A stretch of 64,000 bases of DNA, taken from contig CAJQUN010000003.1 of assembly GCA_907163345.1 (NCBI GenBank), positions 26,427,879-26,491,878 on the forward strand, in the 5' to 3' direction. The notes beneath the pieces are model-generated. The model saw nothing but the letters and a program-made list of their open reading frames with translations, was not told where the DNA came from and did no database searches. This stretch comes from Haberlea rhodopensis (Eukaryota; Streptophyta; Magnoliopsida; Lamiales; Gesneriaceae). The translations under genes and the position numbers were made by a program. Every line of letters starts with the position of its first letter. The first letter of the stretch is position 1. Shown here piece after piece: positions 49,401 to 58,306 of the stretch.

Positions 49401-52400
49401 GCCATCAGTATTGCCCACAACCCTGTTCAGAATGACAAAACAAAACGTATTGAACTAGACAGACACTTCATAAATGAGAAGTTGGATAGTGGAGTAATAT
49501 GCACCCCATATGTGCAAACCAACAACCAACTTGCAGACATACTCACAAAAGAACGCAATGGGAATTTCAAGGACTTGTTTCCAAGATGGGAGTGATAGAT
49601 GCTTTTGCACCAGTTTGAGGGGGAGTGTTGGAAACTAGATGTTAAAGATTTAATAAGATAGGAAATATGAATATTAAGATTACTACAATCCAGGGATGAT
49701 ATTGTAATAATCCCAATTACCTAAATTTAAAATTTTAGAGAGATTATTTCCTTATCATGACAAGGAAAGTTAGTCAGTAACTGTGTATATAAATTCTTGA
49801 TTGTTCCTTTGTAAATTCATTAATAAAATATTCTTTATTTCCCACAAGTCCTTTACTTTCTTTTACTTTCATAGTTTCATTCTCCTCCTCCTACTATATT
49901 TCTCATTTCGTGGATGGTTGCATGCTGGTGATTTCTTCCTGCAATCAATTGTACTCTTCAAATCTTACAACTTTCTAATAACTCAGATTTGATTTGTTCC
50001 ATCTGGACACAACTGACTACAGATTTAATGGAAACTCTGTTTACTTCATTTTAGTTGGGTGCCCGGAGATGTGAATGGAAGTTCCGAAAGATTGATAGCA
50101 ATGATGTCTTGTCCATACATTCATATTTTTATAAATCAAATCTGACTGAACCATCTTGTATATATTATCAGGAGTGGCAACTGCCTTTGCTGCAAAGGAC
50201 ATACTTGAGAATGTTCTCAGCGGTCTCTCTGTGCAGATATCACGACCATTTTCAATTGGAGACACAATCGAAGTACGTAAAATATCATTAGCTGTCTTAA
50301 AAACTATGGATTTCTAGCCTACAGGCTACAAGTTGAAATCTTGGTTAGAAATATTATATAAATAACTTGTAGCTCAAAGAATGAGCCAGAGTACCCTGTT
50401 AATTCTTACATTCTTTTCTTCTTCTATGACATTTCTTTTTCGTTAGCTTGACTAGGGATAAATGAAGTTCACACTTGTTTCCTAGAGCACTAGCACTCAG
50501 GTGAACGGACACTTCAAATTTTTATACTTTATCAAGCAAAGTACTTCATGTTTTGTGAGACTGAGTCATTGAGACAAATATTGCAATATTGCTTCTAGTG
50601 AATTAGCACAATTCCTTGTGCATCTAAAATTATGTAACCGTGTTACATAGTTACATGATCATTTCAATCTTGTCAAGACTTTGTTTTTTTTAGGGGTGAT
50701 GGTGAAAAGGTTGAGAGATAAGTCACCCTTACTGCGCAAACTACTGAGTCGTACATGAGATTTTCATCTCATACAGTTTCTTTCTCAATTCTTTCCAATT
50801 CTTTGGATCTTTTCTACGTTCAAGAATCACCTCACTTCTTCCACTCTGTCCCGAAAAGTAACTAGGACCTTGTGATGAGGAGTAGTGCTTTTATTCTTTA
50901 CTCAATATTTTTTGGGTGGGGAGAGGATTTAGGAATTATATAAATAAATTACACAAGATACTGTTGGATCAACAGACTAGAATTTTGAAGATGAATCACA
51001 TTACAGAAAATGCATTTTCTGCAATGGTTCTTTATCGTCATTGATAAATTTCATCGTACACCACATTATGATTGTCATATCATTTATTCAGTCGTATCTT
51101 TCTTGGTGCTAATATTTTTTTGATGAAAACAATGAGTGATATTTCAACGAATTATTTGTATTTTGTGATAAAAGTGAACCTCCTGCACAATATCCCTATC
51201 GTTCCCTTAATCTCCCGAAATTACCTTACCTTCATGGTGAAAATCAGAACAAAAACTATAAAACTGAATTTTTGTGTTCCCATTCACACATTTTTAGAAT
51301 AGAAAGAACACTATCCATAATCTTACTGATTGTTGAGAGATCTAGTAAATTAAAGGCTTTGCATCACGTTTCTGGAGTCCGCTGGCACCTTATCGCTCAT
51401 GTTTCAATTCCATTCTGCAAATCAAATCATCTGTTTCCTTTCAATTTTCCTTTCTTCAATTGTGCACTTCGATTTGCAGGCTGGATGTGTGGAAGGTGAG
51501 GTGGTAGATATGAGTCTTACTACTACATCATTGCTGACTGCAGAAAAGTTTCCAGTAATTGTCCCTAATTCTCTGTTTTCCAGTCAGGTATGCTTATTTA
51601 TTTCATATTCATCTGTTGAAAAATTCTTCTAAATTTTTCTTAGATTTTTCTTGGTCAAAATAACGATGACCAATGTTTATACTTGCAGTAATCTGTCTTG
51701 TTTGCATCTACAAAATTTATTGTTGATTGATGGATCCAGCTTTAGATAATGAATTATTTTATCAGATTCTTGAAACTATTGTGATTAGAATTTGTATTAA
51801 TATCAATTTCCCAGGCTTCTTATGTTTAACGTTTTGCATTATATGTCACACCCCGGGCCCAGGCCCGGCCTTGCGCGACTGAACAATGGTCTCGTATAGC
51901 AACTACTTCGTATCTGCCATCGCTTTACGAAAATAGTTAACCAAATTATTATAGTAGTACATTGTTAGCCATTATAAACCATTTTAAACTTTATTTTTCA
52001 TCCAATGTGGGACAAGGAATAAGGGTATTAAATCACCCTCCTTCAGAACGCGACGTCCTCGTTGTGGCCTAATCCGTCGATCCATCAGCGCTGGGAATTT
52101 AGATATGACTCCTACAGGTTCAAGATGTGGTTGTAGCACTTCGGCCCGCAAGTTCTAGAGGTGGCTCCCACGCACGTGACACTTTGTTCCGCAGCTTCAA
52201 GAGCTGGCCCCGTCATGTAGCACTTTGCCCCTTAGGCTCAAGAGGTAGCTCCCACGCACATAGCATTTTGTCCAGCATACTGTGGTGACCGGCTCTGATA
52301 CCATTCTATCATCCCCCGGGCCCAGGCCCGCGCAAGCGCAGTTGTATGATGGGCTCCTATTGTAGCTATTTCGTATCCGTTCTCGCTTTTCGAAATCGTT

Positions 52401-53631
52401 AACTTAAGTTGCTACAGTAGTTTATTGTAAGCCATTACAAAACATTTTAAACTTCTTTTTTCATCCAATGTGCGACAAAGAACAAGGGTGTTACATTATT
52501 TCCCACATTTATCCAGATGTTCGTTTGTGAACTGTAAAATGAATTGGTTAAAATGGTAAGCGCAGAAGTTCAGGAGAGGTTAACTATTTCCATGTGCCGA
52601 TTACAGGTCATTGTGAATAAATCACGGGCCAAATGGCGACCCATGACCAAAAAAATCCCCTTACAAGTTGATGACATAGACAAGATTTCGCAGATATCAG
52701 AGGATATAAAAAGCATGCTCCGATCGAATCCAAACGTGTCCTTGGAGAAGGAGGCCCCATTTTGTTTCTTGTCTCGAATTGAGAGATCATATGCAGAATT
52801 GACAGTTGGATGCGATCTCAAGAATACGGTATGTCTTCTTCTTGGCCATTTCAAATATTTTAAGATGTGAAAACAAGTTAATTGTACGAAGGAACGTCCA
52901 TAAACACTTAATTGAACAAGACTTTCTCTTTACTTTTAGCTATACTTGTAGAATAGTTCGAAAAGCCTTTTACAATTATAGAATTGAAAAACACCGGTAT
53001 ACTAGATTCACTTTATATTTACACCCCAACTGGGAATACTTGGTCTTGTTCCTAGCTTTATTTTCTTTCGGATTCACAGCCAACTTATTATGTTTTCTGA
53101 CCTAACTTAATGTAACTCAATGCTGTGAATTTCTTCCAGTAACATGGGATTTGGTCATTCTGTAACTTTACATTCAAGTCAGTCCTTTCGATGAACAACA
53201 ATACTATTCTCTAGATATATTTCCCTCTAATAATTTGAGTTCACGGTTAAGTTGGTTGAATCCTCCCATCTCTTGATCTTTTAAACTTGAATTGAGTTTC
53301 AATTTTAAACTAGGTTTGAGTTCAGTCAAGTTAGTTGGATCTTCCCAGTCTCATAATCTTTTAAATTGTAATCAATTTTTTTAAATGTCTTATCCAAATA
53401 ATATGATTGACCTGGTATAATGATTAGTTATTGTTCTTCCATTCCTCTTGAATGCCCTTTGACCAGTTGATGTAGACATGCTAAGATCTTATATAATGCT
53501 TTAGTTTTATTCTATTTTTTTAAAGGCCCTTACCATTTTGATGGCTATAGGGCAATGAGGTGGAGCAAGATATTCTTCTGCAGGCTGTCCGAATAATCCA
53601 ACAACATGGTGTAGCGTTAGGCCGAACTTAG
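43430..53631 (+). CDS. MSL1-like: Mechanosensitive ion channel, MscS-like (MSL1-like, mitochondrial)
   Basis: Six coding exons (43430-44163, 44242-44516, 50172-50272, 51480-51587, 52607-52828, 53551-53631) join in phase to 506 aa (Arabidopsis MSL1 is about 500). MSL1 is an inner-mitochondrial-membrane channel that relieves membrane tension. The N terminus is basic and Ser-rich, fitting a mitochondrial presequence. Hydrophobic helices include TLVGTFLAWSLLPSILRRF, YFITFMAFLQI and SLIVSLVWFLHRW. The pore-lining helix and start of the beta domain are SVGLVVVGLMALAEACGVAV, then GGIGGVATAFAAKDILENVL and ISRPFSIGDTIE, the MscS core signature. The ATG at 43430 is the first one left after the ancestral start (ATG in copy 1) became GTG. 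Intron 2 (5.66 kb) holds a copia element and intron 4 a TRIM; splice sites are intact. Confidence 0.93.
44899..45001 (+). repeat. 78-bp tandem duplication across the left copia junction
   Basis: A unit made of about 25 bp of intron (GCTGGCTGGATGG…TTAGTCC) and about 50 bp of LTR start (TGTTGGAAACTAAATG…) is present twice, with TGTTGG at 44924 and at 45002. Both carry the target word AGTCC (44919-44923 and 44997-45001). The duplication therefore postdates insertion. Confidence 0.93.
45002..45222 (+). repeat. 5' LTR of the intronic copia element
   Basis: Starts TGTTGGAAAC and ends TTTCCCACA, followed at once by the primer site TGGTATCACAGCC. Confidence 0.95.
45390..49595 (+). pseudogene. Copia gag-pol polyprotein (disrupted)
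   Basis: Gag starts at 45390 (MSSTVSSEPTSELITHAP), continues in the 45566-45925 frame (EIWDVVRQTYSKARDTTQIN), and has a CCHC knuckle (CTYCKKARHTKDKCW) near 46190. Then come protease (DYGASDHMT, usually DSGAS), GAG-pre-integrase and integrase (HSDVCGPS), RT (QLDVKNASLHGELEEEIYMD, then YVDNIILT) and RNase H (VYSDLDYASSV…, SSAEAEFRAMAQGMCELLW, then YCDNKSAISIAHNPV). Stops and shifts occur near 45925, 46157, 47143, 47830, 48150 and 48781. The RT active site reads YVDN instead of YVDD, so the enzyme would be inactive even in an open frame. Confidence 0.9.
49626..49846 (+). repeat. 3' LTR of the intronic copia element
   Basis: 221 bp, same length as the 5' LTR, ends TTTCCCACA followed by the target duplication AGTCC. 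Confidence 0.95.
51844..52495 (-). mobile_element. TRIM retrotransposon (652 bp) in MSL intron 4
   Basis: Two 189-bp terminal direct repeats (51844-52032 and 52307-52495) enclose about 275 bp. Read on the minus strand, the first LTR begins TGTAACACCC. It is followed after two or three bases by TGGTATCAGAGCC (52291-52303), the initiator-methionine primer site. The other internal end carries a purine tract (CTGAAGGAGGGTG). No coding capacity. Flanks are TTATA and TTATT (4 of 5). The paralogous intron in copy 1 lacks it. Internal DNA repeats a 'cttgag…cccacg' phrase several times. Confidence 0.88.
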
Positions 53632-54039
53632 GAGGACACCCTATAGTGACACACTGAACCATTTTGTATGTACAAGAGTACTCGATATTATGAATTTCAC
53701 AAGCAACACTTGGAGTTTATTTGAATATGGACATTTTTACCATGTTTTTGTGTATAATCCAGTGATTGTGTTAATGCTGAAAATGTCGCATTATGCAAAG
53801 ATTTGAGGCTTTGAGCTGAACACAAACCAAAAGATATATTTTCCTCATTAACTCCCTCATTAAAATTTTCAACTAAATCCTCTTCTTGAAAACTTCAATC
53901 AAATGGCGTCCATTTTGTTTTATTTATTTTAAAAAAAATTCATCCCTTAATTACCACTATTTGTTAAAACACAAAAAATCCTTCCAAATGTCCTAAGAAA
54001 GAAGCTGACCGCCAAGGCCACCTGGAAATTCCACCCTCG
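53632..54039. other. Downstream flank of MSL, no gene
   Basis: MSL 3' UTR and shared duplicated flank up to about 53800; beyond that AT-rich sequence leading into the H3 pseudogene. Nothing else recognised. Confidence 0.5.
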
Positions 54040-54336
54040 TCACCAAGCCCCACCGCTTCCGCCCTGAAACCATCACCCTTCGAGAAATCCGCAAGTACCA
54101 AAAGTCCACGGAGCTCCTCAAACTCAAGCTCCCATTCGAGAGGCTGGTCCGAGAAATTGCTCGGGACTTCAATGCAGACTTGAGGTTCCAGAGCTTCGTT
54201 CTGGCGGCGCTCCAGGAAGCGGGAGAGGCCTATCTTGTTGGGCTTTTTGATGATACTAACATGTGTGCTATTCATGCTAAGAGGGGTTACTATAATGCCC
54301 ATGAATTTTCAGCTTGCTTGGAGGATTAGGGGTGAG
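54040..54336 (+). pseudogene. Histone H3 pseudogene (intronless)
   Basis: Translation gives the H3 globular domain: KPHRFRPETITLREIRKYQK, STELLKLKLPFERLVREIAR, DFNADLRFQSFVLAALQEAG, EAYLVGLFDDTNMCAIHAKR. Many residues differ from the almost invariant plant H3. One extra G near 54282-54285 shifts the frame; reading past it gives VTIMPMNFQLAWRIRGE, the H3 C terminus. The N-terminal tail is only vaguely present and has no in-frame ATG. Absence of introns, the lost tail and the frameshift indicate a processed or truncated dead copy. Confidence 0.85.
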
Positions 54337-55598
54337 ACTTGGAATTGGTGATTAAAATTATGAACTCGGTTATGTGTTTCTGTTGATTTTGTTGGATATT
54401 TAGTGTTCACAATGTAAATTTGTTCCAATCTTGATGGGCTATTAATACACACACCTCTGGTTTTTTATTCAATGAAATTTCATTTTTCTTTAGATCTGTG
54501 AATTATTTGGTCCCAAATTTTTATATTCGCCTCAACTATGAATGAAATTTGAATATTTAATAAGCAATTAAAATTAGATATTGAGAGGAGCAACTATGTA
54601 TTATCACTGGTAATTTTTGCTTCTACAGGTGTCTAGCGACACACGTATTTCACGTGCACCGTTAGACTCAAGCGGTGTACATATACCACCATCTTAATAT
54701 AGCGGTGCATGTTGAGTCTAGGGGCACGCATTGTATATACACTGTTACACTCAAGCGGTGCACGTAGGTCTAACTGTGCACGTATCCAAAATGTACCGTT
54801 AAACTCAAGCGGTGCATGTGCATCACCATCTTAATATAGCGGTACACATTGAGTCTAGTGGTGCATATATCCAACATCTAGACTCAAGTGGTGCACATGC
54901 ACGATAATCTTAATATAAAAAATGTATGTTTTGATATGTACACTACTTGAATATAGTTATGCATGTATCTCACGTGCACCGCTAGACTCAAGTGGCACAC
55001 ATTCACAACCATAACATTCCCTCCAGTTTTTTTGTAAAAAACATTTTTTAAAATATGATAGTTATACGTGTTATCTAATTTTACATAAAACAGATACAAC
55101 AGTACACCCATCTGCACATTTTAAATCCCCCACGACACATGGCAACTTTGTTATTAATTTCTCATTGCAAGTAATTGGAAAATCTACCCACTCCATATAG
55201 AAATTCGCATTATTTAGCTTTCTTCAAATCAACATGCAGCTTATCAAGAATCTTCTTGCATTAAATGGTGGGTTTTCTTCGTATGAAGATGGTCTAAAGA
55301 AAAGAAACAAAGCTTAAGTGATCCATCAATGAAGCGGAAATGAAATTAAGAACAATTCTGATTCTTTTCTTTGCGTGTCTTTTGGTTACTGCAGTACTGG
55401 CAGAAGCAAAAATTAAAGAAAATGAAGAAAGAAGAAGCTCGAGAGTAAGTAGAAGCAAGGATGGAAGAAACAGAAAAGAATTAAGGGAGAAGAGCAAAGT
55501 GAAATGAAGAGGATTGTCCATATCTATTTTGGTAAATTAAGTGCATCGCCGCTGGCGTGCACATGCAATGCGCGACGCGATGTACGCAATAACTAGCC
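54337..55598. other. Intergenic DNA with GTGCAC/TAGACTC repeat cluster
   Basis: Contains the repeat cluster at 54640-55010. The minus-strand frame at 55294-55521 is Leu/Ser-rich and looks like a short hydrophobic peptide, but it has no family resemblance and was not called. A 'gtgcatcgccgctggcgtgcac' (two inverted halves, GTGCATCGCC and GGCGTGCAC) lies near 55540. Confidence 0.45.
54640..55010. repeat. Cluster of GTGCACCG-TAGACTCAAG-CGGTGCAC inverted units
   Basis: Five or more degenerate units pair GTGCACCG(T/C)TAGACTCA with AAGCGGTGCAC, some joined by ACCATCTTAATATAGCGGTG. The words GTGCAC and TAGACTC recur at 42631-42678 and in the 60872-63471 element. No terminal inverted repeats or TSD could be assigned. 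Confidence 0.75.
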
Positions 55599-55965
55599 CT
55601 AAACCCCCACCCCTAAATATTCAACTGCCGAATGCAAACCCTCCTCGATAGTATCCTTCACCCATGGGAGTATTGGGACTGTGGCACCACCTCCTGCAAC
55701 GACTAACAACATCAGCAACGGAGAGTTCCGGCAGATGGGACATGAAGTATTAATCTTTAGCCAAGCAACCATGCACGTGACATGAAAGCTGTGCTTACAA
55801 TCCGGAAACATCTTCAGTATCTCCGCGTATCTGTAATTACACAAGCAGATCGAGCAAATAGTGTCATTTCCCACTTTTCATTTCTTCTTGAGAACACAAA
55901 CTTCAGGTACGGGTTGATAACCTCTTGCTTGAGCCCCACGATGAGGTTTGATTGGGTAGGGATTG
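55599..55965 (-). pseudogene. RING-H2 (ATL-type) ubiquitin ligase remnant, 3' part
   Basis: The minus-strand frame ending at 55599 encodes a full RING-H2 domain: CSICLCNYRYAEILKMFPDC, KHSFHVTCMVAWLKINTSCP, ICRNSP, with the ATL-type C-x2-C…C-x-H-x2-H-x2-C…CP-x-C ligands. It is followed by a short tail (PWVKDTIEEGLHSAVEYLGV). Upstream, the family phrase GLKQEVINPYLKFVFSRRNE is in another frame, so a frameshift lies near 55880. At 55966 a solo LTR separates it from further upstream sequence (58131 on), whose frame joins across the insertion. No signal peptide or membrane segment is seen. Resemblance is to ATL20/21-like proteins. Confidence 0.75.
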
Positions 55966-56009
55966 TGTGGGGTCCTCGTTACTTAATCCATTATCTAATT
56001 AAATACTAA

Positions 56010-56275
56010 TATGAGTAGGATTTAAGTAATAATACACATTGATTAATAGTTTTATTCTGTCAGTTGTTACAACATTTACAAAACCCTAACAAAATCTTGA
56101 CATAATATACAGCACATATACATGAGAACAACCTAAAGAAGTTTAACTCATACTCAGTGGTTCAACTCGCAGCAGAATTCGACTCACAATCCCATCATCC
56201 CACATGTATGAGTCCCTACAGAAATAATCACACAACATGAGTATTGATAGACAACCATCTCAGTCCTGTATCAAT
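56010..56275. repeat. Internal LTR duplication, copy 1
   Basis: Matches 57585-57845 over about 260 bp (TTACAACATTTACAAAACCC, AACAACCTAAAGAAGTT, ATTGATAGACAACCATCTCA). It is a duplication inside one LTR, since a single TSD pair encloses both. Confidence 0.85.
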
Positions 56276-56867
56276 AAGCAAACATCATATGATAAATAAC
56301 CATCGTAAAATCGCAACTGTGATTGTTCTGTATCATGCATCACAATATGCAAATATGTCATGACATGTCTCAACTATCATCCTGTTATAACGGTACCGAT
56401 ATGATATGCTTCTCAGCTCAATATGTCAGTGGCTCAGCCTTCACGTCTCATATTAGCAGCACATATCATATAATCGTCATCACACGTTATAACAGCCAAA
56501 GCATATACCCAACAATGGCATACCTCTCATATGGCATTAACTGTATGCTCAGCCAAAGCATATGCCTAACAATGGCATACCTATCATATGGCATCAAATG
56601 TATGTCTCAATAACTTGAATGTATAATAATATGATTACAACAATCATATGTATCTCAACATATATATTCAACATCACCATATCAATAACATCAATACCCG
56701 TACGTCAACACGTGCGACACAATATCTATAAAGTCAGGCGTCAATGTTTAACCGCCTCGTTGTCCCGTCCCCTATGATGATGCTACATGAAAATCAACAA
56801 TATACAATGTCATAAACCATTTCATTAGACAACTACCAAGAAAATACCACATTTTCATAATCTTGAT

Positions 56868-57135
56868 CTTGCGATCGATCTGTCAATCCCAGCGATCGAT
56901 CACTCCAACTAATAGCGATCGATCGATTTTCGGTAGGGATTGATCGCTATTAAAGTCTGATTTTAAAAAATGCTACGGTCTTCTAGCGATCGAACGATAC
57001 TCTTTTAGCGATCGATCGCTACAGCTCGCGATCGGTCGGTCACATGTAGCGATCGATCGCTACAAGCATAAATCGCCTTAAACATTCCTCTGTCTCAGCG
57101 AACGATCGGTACGATGCTAGCGTTCGATCGCTAGA
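56868..57135. repeat. GCGATCGATCGCT motif cluster
   Basis: About ten copies of AGCGATCGATCG or close variants (GCGATCGAACG, GCGTTCGATCG) within 270 bp, the longest being self-complementary around CGATCG. Comparable clusters lie at 1822-2037 and 22680-22930. Confidence 0.85.
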
Positions 57136-57584
57136 CATCAACAGTTTCAAAACATGGAGATTTCAAGTCTATCCTCTTGGTGCTTCTCATACACCTCAAG
57201 TTCTATCATCCAAACTTGATACATGCAAACTCTAGCATCATATAAACATGTTTGTAGCATATTTCAATTCATTGCTTTGCATGATATCAAGCATTAATTC
57301 ATACAAGCATAAGCATGCTTTTTCATGTTCAACAACTCACACTACACATGCATATGGTTGAACAACAAGCTTTCATACCACTACATGCTTACCAACTAGC
57401 TTTGATTTCACTTCTAACTTCAGGTCGTAGCTTGTTTTTCAATCTTTAACTTCAACAATAATGAAAAGAACACACAAGAGGAGAGGAATTTGGTAGAGAT
57501 TACTAGGTGTCTTTTGGTGGAACTATGTGTTTTAAATCTGATTTGCTATAATATATTAGCTTCCAAATCAAATGTAAATTCAAG

Positions 57585-57845
57585 TGTACAGGATTTAACT
57601 AATAATACACACTGATTAAGAGTTTTACTATGTCTGTTGTTACAACATTTACAAAACCCTAACAAAACCCTGACATAATATACAACACATGTACATCAGA
57701 ACAACCTAAAGAAGTTCAACTCCTACTCAGTGGTTTAGCTCGCAGTAGAATTTGACTCACAATCCCGTCCTCCCACGTCTATGAGTCCCTACAGAAACAA
57801 TCACACAACAAGAGTATTGATAGACAACCATCTCAGTTCTATATC
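57585..57845. repeat. Internal LTR duplication, copy 2
   Basis: Second copy of the 260-bp block described at 56010-56275. Confidence 0.85.
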
Positions 57846-58130
57846 AAATGCAAATTCAAGTGTACATGCATGTGAAATGCATCACTCCAATCACAACATA
57901 ATAGTCCACTACACACCTCATGCATCTAAATGCTCTTGGTCATACTACAACAAGACATGTACCAACATAGCCAACTATATGTTCTCAACTCAACATATAA
58001 CATGTCTTCACATACTTATCATTGTAACACGCTCGGTGCAATCCAAACTCGGATCCACCTTATATCTTAATTATCACATAATTACTCAATAATCATAGCA
58101 AACATGTACGATTCATATCGAGGCATTACA

Positions 58131-58297
58131 GATTGTGGAAGATGTGGAGTGATGGTTACATATGTGTTGGCGGGAGGTGACTATGTGGTAGCAAATGTAG
58201 GAGACGTGAAGGACGGTGGAAAAAAGGGATGGCATTTTTGGTAATTTTATATGAGTATTGGCCTTTACTAAATCAAGTATTTTTGGTTATATCGAAA
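58131..58297 (-). pseudogene. Upstream fragment of the RING-H2 remnant
   Basis: Joining the minus-strand reading across the LTR (one GATTG copy removed) gives an open stretch ending STIPTQSNLIVGLKQEV that leads into the RING part. No ATG or membrane helix was recognised in the 165 bp before the next element, so the 5' end of the gene is missing or unrecognisable. Confidence 0.5.
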
Positions 58298-58306
58298 AAT
58301 ATTTAA

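Larger units (their letters stand above)
45002..49846 (+). mobile_element. Ty1/copia retrotransposon (Retrofit/Ale-like) in MSL intron 2
   Basis: 4845 bp with 221-bp LTRs at both ends, TSD AGTCC (44997-45001, 49847-49851), a primer-binding site TGGTATCACAGCC directly after the 5' LTR, and a polypurine tract GAGGGGGAG before the 3' LTR. It lies in the same orientation as the gene. The LTRs differ at roughly a dozen positions, indicating some age. The coding region is broken by several frameshifts and stops. Confidence 0.95.
55966..58130 (-). mobile_element. Ty3/gypsy-type solo LTR splitting the RING-H2 remnant
   Basis: On the minus strand it begins TGTAATGCCTCGATATG and ends CGAGGACCCCACA, with GATTG on both sides (55961-55965 and 58131-58135). 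No internal region. Terminal sequences resemble those of the LTR at 20596-24689 (TGTAA…CG / CGAGG…CC.ACA), so the two are likely related families. It contains an internal 260-bp direct duplication and a GCGATCGATCG cluster. Confidence 0.88.

Noticed and set aside
53964..54302. 112-aa minus-strand ORF
   Set aside because: Antisense shadow of the histone H3 pseudogene.
55294..55521. Leu/Ser-rich 75-aa minus-strand ORF with a possible signal-like stretch
   Set aside because: No family resemblance, low complexity, no promoter or splice support; could be a small secreted peptide but cannot be supported.
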